Origin: Methanoregula sp. UBA247
GTDB lineage: Archaea; Halobacteriota; Methanomicrobia; Methanomicrobiales; Methanospirillaceae
DNA: 64,000 bases
Assembly (NCBI GenBank): GCA_002495055.1
Contig: DADR01000042.1
Coordinates: forward strand, 22,263-86,262
Direction: 5' to 3'
Part shown: one piece after another, positions 35,087 through 44,097 of the stretch
How the letters are laid out: each line of letters begins with the position of its first letter
How positions within the stretch are numbered: position 1 is the stretch's first letter
Notes under the pieces: generated by a model
Told to the model about the DNA's origin: nothing
The model's input: only the letters and a program-made list of their open reading frames with translations
Database searches by the model: none
Program-made: the position numbers and the translations under genes

Positions 35087-35801
35087 ATGAAGGTCCCGCC
35101 ACTTTTTTCGAGTATAATCGCGGGCGACCTCATCCATAATCCCCCCGTTATCTCGCTCATCATTGCCAACATCATCACTATCGTGCTCGCCATCACCGAA
35201 AACTGGGATCTTGCCACGGTGATGTTCATCTACTGGGCACAAAGTGTTATTATCGGCATCTTCACCGTTGTCTCGCTCCTTGGTGCCGATACGGCAATAC
35301 TTGCTGCAGAAATGGAAAAACCTGTCCGGGAGCGTGGCGGGATGGAAACTGTCACCCCTCGGTTTGTCTGGCTCTATTAAGTGCCTGATTGCCGGGTTCT
35401 TTGCCCTCCACTACGGTCTTTTCCACTGGGGGTATTACTCTTTCATCGTGGAGTCCGGGCTTTTTGGGGCTGTGAACTTTTCCGATCCTGGAATCTGGCT
35501 CTCTTGTGGTCTTTTCTTTGCCAACCCTCTCTACTCCCATATCACGTTCCGGCACAAAAAACCGAAAGGATCAGGGTATGTCAACGACCAGTTCTTTACG
35601 CCATACCGGCGGATCATCCCGATGCACCTCACTGTTCTCTTTGGCAGTATCGTGATATTTGTCCTGGAGGTTATCGGGATCACCTCGACCATACCGGTGC
35701 TGGTGCTCTTCCTTCTCCTTAAAATGTATTCTGATATCAAGGCTCACATCATTAAGCATTATCAGGAAGAGAACCCTTATGCTCCCGTCCAGTACCTCTG
35801 A
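35087..35801 (+). pseudogene. DUF6498-like membrane protein with a single-base frameshift
   Basis: The first half, from the ATG at 35087, reads MKVPPLFSSIIAG... NWDLATVMFIYWAQSVIIG and stops at 35380 after RFVWLY. In the next frame the protein continues as KCLIAGFFALHYGLFHWGYY... to 35801. Removing one T at 35377/35378 joins RFVWLY to KCLIAGFF and gives 237 residues with five or six membrane helices. This matches the DUF6498 pattern as I know it, of unknown function. It could be a sequencing error, a recent mutation or a true frameshift site. It is divergent from the MerR gene. Confidence 0.72.
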
Positions 35802-35878
35802 GTGGGGATCCTGCGGATTAAAGGCAATAAAACTTAAGGAAACAGGCACGATCCTTTAACTGGAACGAGGCGATATCC

Positions 35879-36061
35879 ATGGCAACCGATCCTGTCTGTC
35901 TTATGATTGTTGATGAAGATGATGCGAAATTTACCAGCACCTTTAAATACAAGAAATATTTTTTTTGCTGCAACTGGTGTAAAAAGCAGTTCGAGGAAAA
36001 TCCGAAACGGTATTCCCGGTTGGGAATAGATGCCAGGGCTGACCTGGAAAAAACGTCCTGA
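35879..36061 (+). CDS. YHS-domain small protein
   Basis: 60 residues, essentially a lone YHS domain: ATDPVCLMIVDEDD, then a KYKKYFFCCNWCKKQFEENPKRY segment. YHS domains are metal-associated modules found near copper and heavy-metal handling or as sensor tails. CxxC (CNWC) could bind a metal. It starts at an ATG 77 bases downstream of the broken DUF6498-like gene. No metal transporter is adjacent. Confidence 0.85.
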   Translation: MATDPVCLMIVDEDDAKFTSTFKYKKYFFCCNWCKKQFEENPKRYSRLGIDARADLEKTS

Positions 36062-36221
36062 ATGAACCGGCCGGGTGACACCGTTTCAGGTATGATGAAC
36101 GGTCACCAGATCCTGGCAGGATATACAATCAGGGACTATCCCGGGCGGAAATCGTTTTAAAGGTACACGGGCAGATACAGATGCAATCATCCACAATACC
36201 TGAATGATCGGAATATTATCA

Positions 36222-37022
36222 ATGAAACCTGAAGATGATCCCTGGCTTAAGAACGCACATACCAATGCAGAACTCCTGGACAGGGAGATCAAAAACCTGG
36301 TGTCATTAACCAGCCCGATCCGGGAAAACCGTCCCGTTATTACCAAATATCAGGATTTCTGGAACAAAGTAAAATACATCACTGCTCTGTTTAAAGAACT
36401 TAAACCTCTTGCCAGGAGCGACCGGGACCTGCTCTGGAAACAGTTCAATACCCTTTGCCGGGAGATAAAAGAGAACCAGAAGGCCGAGTACGGGACACTT
36501 GAATCCCTGTCGCAGGGACATTTGAATGAAATTATGCAGCTCGCAGAACAGGCACAGCTCCCTTTTAGAGCACCCCCTCCGAATATCCAGGAACTGGTAG
36601 AACGTGGGCAGGTGCTCAACAATGCCGGTGATACGCTGGGAAAATTCAAGCACGAGATGATTGCAAAACATAAGAAAGTCTGTTTTGACAAAATCCAGGA
36701 GATCCGCAAAATCCACGATGCAGCATGGGGATCGGTAAACGTGGTAAAGCCGAAGCAGCAGACAGGAAGAAAATTCCGTGCCCGGAAGAATCTTGAGGCC
36801 AATTATGAGCGATTTAAAAAAGCTGCTAGTGCCTTAGAAAATTTCCAGATCGGCAGGGACCACATACGCACATTTCTTGCTTCGTGTAAGAACCCTGAGA
36901 AGATTGCACGGGCAAATTCCCAGCTGGTGGAAACTGAAGCCCGGATTAAGGATATTGAGGAAGGTATCAGGAAACTGGAGAAATGGATTGCAGAAGACGA
37001 GCGAATACTGAAAGGGAAGTAA
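36222..37022 (+). CDS. DUF349-like coiled-coil protein
   Basis: About 266 residues from the ATG at 36222. Almost wholly alpha-helical and highly charged. One segment, FWNKVKYITALFKELKPLARSDRDLLWKQFNTLCREIKE, resembles DUF349 repeats, and the C-terminus (ARANSQLVETEARIKDIEEGIRKLEKWIAEDERI) is predicted coiled coil. No catalytic motif is seen. DUF349 proteins in bacteria are linked to nucleic-acid or ribosome metabolism but their role is unsettled. It stands alone between the YHS gene and the pyrophosphatase. I treat the domain call as tentative. Confidence 0.6.
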   Translation: MKPEDDPWLKNAHTNAELLDREIKNLVSLTSPIRENRPVITKYQDFWNKVKYITALFKELKPLARSDRDLLWKQFNTLCREIKENQKAEYGTLESLSQGHLNEIMQLAEQAQLPFRAPPPNIQELVERGQVLNNAGDTLGKFKHEMIAKHKKVCFDKIQEIRKIHDAAWGSVNVVKPKQQTGRKFRARKNLEANYERFKKAASALENFQIGRDHIRTFLASCKNPEKIARANSQLVETEARIKDIEEGIRKLEKWIAEDERILKGK

Positions 37023-37236
37023 CTTGAACGGGATACCCATTGTGTCACTGAAAATCACTTTCTGCGGATTTCACTTCCTTTGCCGCCACGGGCACCCGGC
37101 TCGATGTTTTTTTGCATTGTCGATGGTATCTCCATCCTTTTAGTAACCAGGCGCTGATAGTTTATCGATGAAAATGTGGTGAAGCAATAGCGTTCTCACC
37201 CAGGCAATTGTGACTGTCTTTTGTCAGATTTATCTA

Positions 37237-37273
37237 ATCTAAAAAAAAAGAAAAAATATAAATTTTTTTAGAT
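37237..37273 (-). terminator. T-rich hairpin terminator of hppA
   Basis: ATCTAAAAAAA and TTTTTTTAGAT form a long inverted repeat overlapping the hppA stop codon (37268-37270); on the minus strand it leaves a TTTTTTCTTTTTTTTT tract. T-rich tracts are the usual archaeal termination signal. Confidence 0.6.
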
Positions 37274-39355
37274 AAACAGCGGGGCAAAGACTACAGATAC
37301 GATTGCCATCAGTTTTAAGAGGATGTTCAGCGCCGGGCCTGCGGTATCCTTGAAGGGGTCACCTACTGTGTCACCGGTGACTGCCGCCTTGTGTGCAGCT
37401 GATCCTTTTCCACCGAGATGGCCTTGTTCGATGTATTTCTTCGTGTTGTCCCAGGCACCACCGGTGTTTGCCATCATGACGGCAACGACAAAACCGCTGG
37501 CGATTGATCCGACAAGGAGTCCTGCAAGCGCAGCAGTACCGAGCAAAAATCCACATAAAATCGGGGCAAGGATCGCCATAAGTCCAGGAACAATCATCTG
37601 CCTGAGAGCGGCATTCGTGGAAATGGTAATACATGAGGTATAATCCGGATCCGCTTTGCCCTCCATAAGCCCGGGGATCTCCTTAAACTGCCTGCGCACT
37701 TCCTGCACGATGTCCCCTGCTGCCTTGCCGACTGCGGTCATGGTAAAAGAGCAGAAGAGGAAGGGGAGCATCGAACCGATGAGGATGCCGACAAAGACTT
37801 TCGGGGTGAGGAGATCAACAATCTCGAGACCGACAACCTGTGTGTATGCAAAGACAAGTCCGAGGGCTGTCAGGGCTGCACCGCCTATGGCAAAGCCCTT
37901 GCCAATCGCTGCGGTAGTATTACCGACCGCATCGAGAGTGTCCGTGATCTCACGGACACTCTTGTCCTGGTGGGACATCTCGGCAATTCCCCCGGCATTG
38001 TCCGCAACCGGGCCATAAGCGTCAACAGAGAGGGTGATGCCCAGCGTGGCGAGCATCCCGACACCGGCAATCGCAACCCCATAAAGCCCAGCCTGTTGTG
38101 CAGATACTAAAATTGCGATCGCAACAATCAGTACCGGGAACACCGTGCTCTCAAATCCTACGGCAAGCCCGGTGATAATATCAGTTGCAGCCCCGGTCTC
38201 CGTGGATTTGATAATACGCTGCGTAGGTGAGCGGTCATAAGACGTATAATACTCGGTCACAAGCCCGATTAAAAATCCACCAACCAGTCCTGCAATGATG
38301 GCGATGAAAACGCCGAGGTACAGCGGTCCCAAGAGTGAGGTCACGAGGAAGTAGCTCGCAATCGCAGTGAGGATCAGGCTGGCAAACGTGCCCGCGTTGA
38401 ACGCCTTATGAATCGCGCTGCTCTCATTTTGGGAACTCCTGACAAAGAACGAGCCGATTACAGACGCAATAATTCCCAGTGCAGCCACCAGCAGCGGGAG
38501 AAGAACGAGGTTCATTATGGTTGCTGTATCCGGAACGACATTGATAGCGGAACCGAGTACTATGTGGACGGAATTCATCAGATTTATGGTCTTGGATGAA
38601 GCGGCCATTGCTGCGATGGAAGCCCCGATAAGCATAGTTGCAATAATAGATCCGACATAGGACTCATAGAGGTCGGCACCCATGCCAGCGATATCGCCGA
38701 CATTATCCCCGACATTGTCGGCAATGACTGCAGGGTTGCGGGGGTCATCTTCGGGGATTCCTGCTTCAACCTTTCCGACAAGGTCAGCACCCACATCGGC
38801 GGCTTTCGTGAAGATCCCGCCACCGACACGGGCGAAAAGGGCAATAGAACTTGCACCAAGAGAGAACCCGGAAAGGATATTGATGACTTCATAAATACCG
38901 AGTGTTGTGAAGTTGCTGACGATAAAAAAGACAGCCGAGAGACCGAGCAGCCCGAGACCGACAACTGTCAGTCCCATGACCATGCCACTGGAGAACGAGA
39001 CGCGGAATGCTGCGGCCATCCCAGTCCTCGCGGCATTCGTTGTGCGGACGTTTGCCATAGTTGCCGCGGTCATTCCGATATACCCGGCTGTTGCAGAGAG
39101 GATTGCACCCACTAAAAAACATCCGGCGGTCAGGGGGTTAATCCCGATCGCGAGAATGATAGCCATCACAACAACAAAAACAGAGATGGCAGTGTACTGG
39201 CGCTTCAGATACACCATCGATCCGAGGTGAATAGCCGCAGCAATCTTCTGCATCAGTTCAGTACCGGTACCCTCTTTTTTCATGCTGAAAAAAGAAAAAG
39301 CTGCAAAAAGCAACCCAATAATGGCACATACAGGTGCAATTATCAACAAATCCAT
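37268..39355 (-). CDS. hppA: K+-dependent membrane ion-translocating pyrophosphatase
   Basis: 695 residues with about 16 membrane helices, the family's standard length. Catalytic motifs are present: GADLVGKVEAGIPEDDPRNP, then ADNVGDNVGDIAGMGADLYESY, and the C-terminal DTVGDPFKDTAGPALNILLKL. The segment GNTTAAIGKGFAIG has Ala at the position where K+-independent enzymes have Lys, which marks it as K+-dependent. Such enzymes pump H+ or Na+ (the M. mazei relative pumps Na+) while splitting pyrophosphate; the ion here cannot be read. It is divergent from the mbh operon, with a 342-bp shared upstream region. Confidence 0.95.
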   Translation of the reverse strand: MDLLIIAPVCAIIGLLFAAFSFFSMKKEGTGTELMQKIAAAIHLGSMVYLKRQYTAISVFVVVMAIILAIGINPLTAGCFLVGAILSATAGYIGMTAATMANVRTTNAARTGMAAAFRVSFSSGMVMGLTVVGLGLLGLSAVFFIVSNFTTLGIYEVINILSGFSLGASSIALFARVGGGIFTKAADVGADLVGKVEAGIPEDDPRNPAVIADNVGDNVGDIAGMGADLYESYVGSIIATMLIGASIAAMAASSKTINLMNSVHIVLGSAINVVPDTATIMNLVLLPLLVAALGIIASVIGSFFVRSSQNESSAIHKAFNAGTFASLILTAIASYFLVTSLLGPLYLGVFIAIIAGLVGGFLIGLVTEYYTSYDRSPTQRIIKSTETGAATDIITGLAVGFESTVFPVLIVAIAILVSAQQAGLYGVAIAGVGMLATLGITLSVDAYGPVADNAGGIAEMSHQDKSVREITDTLDAVGNTTAAIGKGFAIGGAALTALGLVFAYTQVVGLEIVDLLTPKVFVGILIGSMLPFLFCSFTMTAVGKAAGDIVQEVRRQFKEIPGLMEGKADPDYTSCITISTNAALRQMIVPGLMAILAPILCGFLLGTAALAGLLVGSIASGFVVAVMMANTGGAWDNTKKYIEQGHLGGKGSAAHKAAVTGDTVGDPFKDTAGPALNILLKLMAIVSVVFAPLFI

Positions 39356-39697
39356 TTTCTCTCAATCCCTCCAGATCCTACATATTGCTCGAAAATTTTA
39401 ACATCAATATTTTAACATTAAGCCTTAAAAACCAGTCGCAATTTGCTGGATGCACAAAAAACCCAAAAACACAAGGGGGTACTCAGCGTGCAAATGGCAT
39501 GCCGGGTATCGCAGTAATACTTTGGACGGTGTTAAAACCGCGCTTTTTAATATCATACATGATAAATCATTAAGAATCATGGTGGCGTTACAGTGTTCCT
39601 GACCAATACCGAGGGTGACAGCAGCCTGAAATCAAGCGAACGATTTTTGCCCGGATGGGCTGAAAATATAGGTTCCGGAAAGCGATAGGGTGAATCT
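39356..39697. promoter_or_regulatory. Shared divergent regulatory region, hppA and mbh operon
   Basis: A 342-bp gap without a convincing gene. AT-rich blocks near 39390-39420 (AAAATTTTAACATCAATATT) face hppA and can hold its TATA element, while GAAAATATAGG at 39663-39673 is about 27 bp before the GTG of mbhA and may be its TATA box. Both gene sets could respond to one regulator here. I see no clear dyad operator. Confidence 0.45.
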
Positions 39698-40225
39698 GTG
39701 ATTGCATTTATTGTAACCGCTTGTGCGGCATTTCTGATGTACCTGATACTGACTGCCGGCTCAGGCACTATCGGGTTCTGGTCGTTGTCTGAACTTGTCA
39801 TGGGTACCCTGCTCGCACTGCTTACCGGTCTGGTAGCACGAAAATCCCTGTGCAGGTCAGAGAGTTACCGGCTCCTTTCTCCTGTCCGGTTATTGCTACT
39901 GCTGGTCTATGTGCCGGTCCCCTTCTTTATTGAGCTGACAAAAGCCAACCTTGATGTTGCATACAGGGTCATTACCATGAACATCAGACCGGGAATTGTC
40001 AGGGTTCATTCAGGTTTGAAGACAGACTTTGGCATTTTCATGCTGGCCAATTCGATCACCCTGACCCCGGGCACACTCTCCGTAGGGATTGACGAAGAGA
40101 CAAACGATCTCTTCATCCACAATATAAATGTCGGTGTAGGGGATGAGAAGAAAAAGATCATTGAAAGCACCGAGCTCTTCAGCCTTGTTAACCTCCCTGC
40201 ATGGATACGGAGGATTGCCGAATGA
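39698..40225 (+). CDS. mbhA: Mbh hydrogenase subunit A (MrpE/MnhE-like)
   Basis: 175 residues from a GTG with GGGTGA upstream. MrpE-like: two to three N-terminal membrane helices, then a conserved cytoplasmic region with MNIRPGIVRV, LTPGTLSVGIDEE and FIHNINV. MrpE-type subunits belong to the Na+/H+ antiporter module and are needed for its assembly. First gene of a 14-gene operon. In Pyrococcus the same order begins mbhABC. The next start overlaps by ATGA. Confidence 0.9.
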   Translation: MIAFIVTACAAFLMYLILTAGSGTIGFWSLSELVMGTLLALLTGLVARKSLCRSESYRLLSPVRLLLLLVYVPVPFFIELTKANLDVAYRVITMNIRPGIVRVHSGLKTDFGIFMLANSITLTPGTLSVGIDEETNDLFIHNINVGVGDEKKKIIESTELFSLVNLPAWIRRIAE

Positions 40226-40479
40226 TCGATGCCTGGATCCTTACTGTGCTCTGCCTGACGATCCTCATGGTACTCGCAACGGTCAGACTGGTGCTTGGTC
40301 CGACAGCCCCCGACCGTGTCATAGCACTCGATACCGTGAATACCCTTGTCATTGCTTCAATGATCCTCTTTGGAGTGGTTTTTAAACAGATTATCTTTGT
40401 TGACGTTGCGATCGTGTATGGGCTGCTCTCATTCGTGAGCACACTCTACATTGCCAAGTATATCGGGGGGGAGCTCTGA
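40222..40479 (+). CDS. mbhB: Mbh hydrogenase subunit B (MrpF/MnhF-like)
   Basis: 85 residues from the ATG at 40222, which overlaps the mbhA stop. Three hydrophobic helices with the MrpF motif VLGPTAPDRVIALDTVNTL between the first and second. Small membrane subunit of the antiporter-like module, of structural role. The gene order E-F-G is that of Mrp antiporters and of Pyrococcus mbh. Confidence 0.9.
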   Translation: MIDAWILTVLCLTILMVLATVRLVLGPTAPDRVIALDTVNTLVIASMILFGVVFKQIIFVDVAIVYGLLSFVSTLYIAKYIGGEL

Positions 40480-40480
40480 C

Positions 40481-40840
40481 ATGACTGTTATTGAAATAAT
40501 TGTTTACATCTGCCTTGCCATCGGGGTGGTCTTTAACACGCTGGGTGTAATCGGGCTCCTGCGATTCCCTGACCTGTATACCCGTATGCATGCAACAACA
40601 AAGGCGACGACGTTTGGCTCTATCTTCACGTCCCTTGCAGTAATCGTTTACGCGCTGTACCTGTTTTTGACCGTCAATGACAGCCAGTACCTAACCCTTG
40701 CCATCCATGCATTTCTCGCTGTTGCGTGTCTTGTATTCACAAATGCTGTCAGCGCTCATGCGATTGCAAGGGCAGCCCACAGGAGTGGGATCATGCCATC
40801 ACCCGCTGTCGTCGACAGGCTCGCGGAGGCAAAACTATGA
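40481..40840 (+). CDS. mbhC: Mbh hydrogenase subunit C (MrpG/MnhG-like)
   Basis: 119 residues starting at the ATG at 40481 just after the mbhB stop. MrpG signature: GVVFNTLGVIGLLRFPDLYTRMHATTKATT, with three hydrophobic helices. Part of the MrpEFG-like set thought to shape the ion path. It overlaps mbhD by an ATGA. Confidence 0.92.
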   Translation: MTVIEIIVYICLAIGVVFNTLGVIGLLRFPDLYTRMHATTKATTFGSIFTSLAVIVYALYLFLTVNDSQYLTLAIHAFLAVACLVFTNAVSAHAIARAAHRSGIMPSPAVVDRLAEAKL

Positions 40841-41091
40841 TCGAACAGGTCCCCCAGATTCTGGTCCTGATCGGCCTGATCATATCAGCGGTCCTGACCT
40901 TTCATTTCAAAGACCTGCTGGCAGCAATCCTGGCAGCGGGTCTCTTCAGTTTCCTGATATCACTGGAATTCTATATCCTGCAGGCACCGGATGTAGCAAT
41001 ATCGCAGGCTGCTATCGGTGCCGGCCTGACGACTGCCATATTTATCATTGCTATCCGGGCGACCGGGCGGTTTGAGGGGGAGAGCTCATGA
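40837..41091 (+). CDS. mbhD: Mbh hydrogenase subunit D (DUF4040, MrpA C-terminal-like)
   Basis: 84 residues from the ATG at 40837 (ATGA overlap with mbhC). Three hydrophobic helices; the DUF4040 pattern is seen in the FYILQAPDVAISQAAIGAGL segment. Corresponds to the C-terminal part of MrpA that is a separate subunit in Mbh complexes. Confidence 0.9.
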   Translation: MIEQVPQILVLIGLIISAVLTFHFKDLLAAILAAGLFSFLISLEFYILQAPDVAISQAAIGAGLTTAIFIIAIRATGRFEGESS

Positions 41092-41375
41092 AAAAGATGC
41101 TCGTTATGGGCGTGTCCCTCTTCATCATTGCAGCATTCTTCGGCGTGATGGCGTTGAACCTGACGTTTGGCTCACCGACAATGACCGATATGGATGACTA
41201 TTTCCTCAGGCACGGGCAGGAGCAGACCGGCAGCAACAACGAATGCACAGCGGTTGTCTTCGATTTCAGGGGTTTTGATACCCTTGGGGAATCGACCGTG
41301 CTATTCTGCGGCATTATCGGTGTGGCGCTGATGTTCCGAAAGATGCAGGGAGGTGAGGAATATGAGGATGAGTAG
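41088..41375 (+). CDS. mbhE: Mbh hydrogenase subunit E (MrpA/B junction-like)
   Basis: 95 residues, ATGA overlap with mbhD. Two hydrophobic helices flank a polar loop of about 45 residues (SPTMTDMDDYFLRHGQEQTG...), and the second follows the conserved FDTLGESTVLFCGIIGV segment typical of MbhE and the corresponding MrpA region. It overlaps mbhF by 14 bases, with the mbhF ribosome site inside its 3' end. Confidence 0.85.
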   Translation: MKKMLVMGVSLFIIAAFFGVMALNLTFGSPTMTDMDDYFLRHGQEQTGSNNECTAVVFDFRGFDTLGESTVLFCGIIGVALMFRKMQGGEEYEDE

Positions 41376-41829
41376 GATTGTGCGGACTGCGGCAGACATC
41401 CTCTACCCGGCGATCCTGATCTTCGGATTGTATATTGTGGCGCACGGCCACCTGACCCCGGGTGGAGGTTTCCAGGGCGGTGCAGTGATTGCAACCGGGG
41501 GGGCTCTCGTAATTGTAGCCTATAACTACAAAGAAGTCACCGGGTGGCTGAAAAAGAATGTCCTGACCGGACAGGAAGTCACCGGGCTTGTCGGGTTTAT
41601 TGGCGTAGGGCTCCTCGCACTAGCTTTCGGGCAGGGATTCTTCTTCAATTATCTTGTGGGCAGTGGCTCAATTTTCGGAATACCTGTTCCATACGGGATC
41701 AACGCGGGTGAACTGAATACCGCGGGTACAGTCCCGCTCATGAACTTTGCAGTCGGGATCGAAGTTTGGGGAGGGCTCACGGTTGTGATCCTCTACATGC
41801 TTTCCGGGCTGGAAAAGGAGGGGTGCTGA
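41362..41829 (+). CDS. mbhF: Mbh hydrogenase subunit F (MrpB/MnhB-like)
   Basis: 155 residues. GGAGGTGA at 41349-41356 fixes the start at the ATG at 41362. MnhB domain with the family motif LYIVAHGHLTPGGGFQGGAVIATGGAL, and three to four hydrophobic helices. MrpB-type subunit of the ion-translocating module. Confidence 0.9.
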   Translation: MRMSRIVRTAADILYPAILIFGLYIVAHGHLTPGGGFQGGAVIATGGALVIVAYNYKEVTGWLKKNVLTGQEVTGLVGFIGVGLLALAFGQGFFFNYLVGSGSIFGIPVPYGINAGELNTAGTVPLMNFAVGIEVWGGLTVVILYMLSGLEKEGC

Positions 41830-42174
41830 ATGCTCTGGAACCTGCCATTCATCACCGTGGTAATCCTGACCCTCATCGGTCTGGTGACGGTACTCTTGAA
41901 AAAGAATATCATCAAGATCCTCTTGGGCATCAATATCCTCAACTCAGCGGCAAACCTTTTCCTCATTACACTTGGCTATCGCGAGGGAGGTGTTGCCCCG
42001 ATCTATACGCTTGCGCCATCGGATCTGATGGTGCTGCCCACCCCGCAGGCACTGGTGCTGACCTCGATCGTTATCGGGGTAGCAACAAGTGCACTGGTGC
42101 TCTCGTTTGCCATAGTAATCCAGAAAAAATACGGTACAGTGGATATCGATAAGATTCGGAGGCTTCAGGGATGA
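41830..42174 (+). CDS. mbhG: Mbh hydrogenase subunit G (MrpC/NuoK-like)
   Basis: 114 residues, three hydrophobic helices. NuoK/MrpC signatures are LGINILNSAANLFLI and PQALVLTSIVIGVATSALVL. This is the complex I NuoK homologue, part of the membrane ion path. Begins right at the mbhF stop and overlaps mbhH by ATGA. Confidence 0.92.
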   Translation: MLWNLPFITVVILTLIGLVTVLLKKNIIKILLGINILNSAANLFLITLGYREGGVAPIYTLAPSDLMVLPTPQALVLTSIVIGVATSALVLSFAIVIQKKYGTVDIDKIRRLQG

Positions 42175-43748
42175 CATTTAGTGATTTCATCATCACCAAT
42201 GCACCGGTGCTGCTGGTAGCCATCCCGCTGCTTGCGGCATTCCTCTGTCCGGTTATGGGAAAGATCTCCTCTATGGTCAGGAACTTCTGGGTGATGGGGA
42301 TGATGCTGGTCACCGCAGCTGTTGCGTTTATTCTGGCGTACCGGGTGTTCGTAACCGGGCCAGTAATCTACGTGTTCGGTGCCGCTGCCGCGAATCTCGC
42401 AATTCCCCTGGATTCCGGGGGTATCCCGATCAGGATTATTTTCACCGTGGATGCGATGAGCGCGTTCATGGACATCATCTGTGCGATTGTCGGGGTATCA
42501 GTCCTGTTGTATTCATTGTCGGCTGAGTCCCGCAACAGCAGTCTTGAGGGTTATTACACCCTGTTTTTCCTGATGATTGTCGGTGTATTCGGTATGGTCT
42601 CCACCGGGGACATCTTCAACTTCTTTGTATTCTTAGAGATCCTCTCCCTTGCATCAGCAGGGTTGATCGCGTACCGCATTGACGGGGGGCTTGCCGTAGA
42701 GGCTGCACTTAAATATTTCATACTTTCCACGCTCGGAGCGATCTTCGTCCTGTTTGCCATCGGGATATTCTACGGGCAGTACAATGCCCTGAATATCGCG
42801 ATGATTGCCGAGCGGATGCAGTTTTCGATGCTGGACAAGATCGCGCTCGTCCTGCTCGTCGCTGCGCTTGCGATGAAGTGCGGTGCCGTACCCCTGCACT
42901 TCTGGACACCGGATGCCTACTCCATGGCGCCATCCTCAGTAACCGCGTTTTTAGTTGTCGCAAGTCAGGCAAGCCTGTACGGGCTCTTCCGCGTGGTATT
43001 CACCATGTATAATATCACCATGAACTGCGTCACCGTTGGCTGGATCATTATCATTTTCGGTGTGCTGTCCATGGTTGTCGGGGTAACGATGGCAATTCCC
43101 CAGAAAGATATCAAGCGCCTGATGGCATACCACGCGGTCTCCCAGACCGGTTATATGCTCCTTGGTGTCGGTGTCGGGCTTGCTGTTCTTGGTAATGCCG
43201 GACTTACCAGTGCGTTCGGATTTATGGCGATGGAAGGGGGCATCTTTCACATCTTCAACCATGCGATGTACAAGGGGCTCCTGTTCCTGACTGCAGGAGC
43301 AATAATCTACCGGATAGGTACCCGCGATCTGAACAAAATGGGCGGGCTCGGGCACACCATGAAATACACCATGATCTTCTTCATGATTGGTGCTCTTGCC
43401 ATCGCAGGAATCCCCCCATTCAATGGTTTCGCGTCAAAACTGATGATCTACGAGTCCGTATACCTCTTCAATCCACTCCTTGCAATCATAGCGATGGTCG
43501 TTTCCATCCTCACACTAGCATCGTTTGTCAAAGTCTTCCATTCGGTATTCATGGGGCCGAAGCTCCCCGAATATGCAGATGTTAAAGAGGCTCCGCTTCC
43601 AATGCTGATTGGCATGGGCATCCTTGCTGCCATCGTCATCCTCTTCGGCCTCTTCCCCCAGCCGGTGGTGGAGATACTTGTCGCCCCTGCAGCCCATGCA
43701 CTTGCAGACCAGGGCGGTTATATCGCTTCGGTGTTGGGAGGTGCCTGA
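42171..43748 (+). CDS. mbhH: Mbh hydrogenase subunit H (MrpD/NuoL-M-N-like antiporter subunit)
   Basis: 525 residues with about 14 membrane helices. Proton-conducting membrane transporter (Proton_antipo_M) features: the FFVFLEILSLASAGLIAYR segment with the conserved acidic residue, then CGAVPLHFWTPDAYSMAPSSVTAFL, and AYHAVSQTGYMLLGVG, IFHIFNHAMYKGLLFL, AIAGIPPFNGFASK. It is the large antiporter-like subunit through which H+ or Na+ is moved. Confidence 0.95.
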   Translation: MTFSDFIITNAPVLLVAIPLLAAFLCPVMGKISSMVRNFWVMGMMLVTAAVAFILAYRVFVTGPVIYVFGAAAANLAIPLDSGGIPIRIIFTVDAMSAFMDIICAIVGVSVLLYSLSAESRNSSLEGYYTLFFLMIVGVFGMVSTGDIFNFFVFLEILSLASAGLIAYRIDGGLAVEAALKYFILSTLGAIFVLFAIGIFYGQYNALNIAMIAERMQFSMLDKIALVLLVAALAMKCGAVPLHFWTPDAYSMAPSSVTAFLVVASQASLYGLFRVVFTMYNITMNCVTVGWIIIIFGVLSMVVGVTMAIPQKDIKRLMAYHAVSQTGYMLLGVGVGLAVLGNAGLTSAFGFMAMEGGIFHIFNHAMYKGLLFLTAGAIIYRIGTRDLNKMGGLGHTMKYTMIFFMIGALAIAGIPPFNGFASKLMIYESVYLFNPLLAIIAMVVSILTLASFVKVFHSVFMGPKLPEYADVKEAPLPMLIGMGILAAIVILFGLFPQPVVEILVAPAAHALADQGGYIASVLGGA

Positions 43749-43749
43749 A

Positions 43750-44097
43750 ATGGATATGTCTGCACCGTTGCTGACCGGATATGGCATATGGGTTCCCGTT
43801 GCGTGGCTGGCAGCATCCGTGGTTGCTGGTATCGTTATCTACCTGCTCTGGAAAACGGGAGAGTCTTCGTACAAAAAAGGAACTGAGCTGGAGCGCCCCT
43901 ACCTTTCCGGGAACATGGAACCGGAGAAGGGGGCAGTCCATGTCAGGGCTAGCAACCTGTACTGGGGATTTTTGCAGGCACTGAAAGGTTATTATGATGT
44001 TCTTGTGCCTGTACATACGGGTGTCCTGACCGATTATATGATCTGGTTTGTTGCAGTTACTGCGGCGATTCTCGTATTCGTGGGAGTGCTATCATGA
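43750..44097 (+). CDS. mbhI: Mbh hydrogenase subunit I
   Basis: 115 residues from the ATG at 43750, one base after the mbhH stop. An N-terminal hydrophobic helix, a polar stretch (SSYKKGTELERPYLSGN, ... EKGAVHVRASNLYWGFLQALKGYYDVL) and a C-terminal hydrophobic helix. This matches MbhI, which links the antiporter half to the hydrogenase half. It overlaps mbhJ by ATGA. Confidence 0.88.
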   Translation: MDMSAPLLTGYGIWVPVAWLAASVVAGIVIYLLWKTGESSYKKGTELERPYLSGNMEPEKGAVHVRASNLYWGFLQALKGYYDVLVPVHTGVLTDYMIWFVAVTAAILVFVGVLS

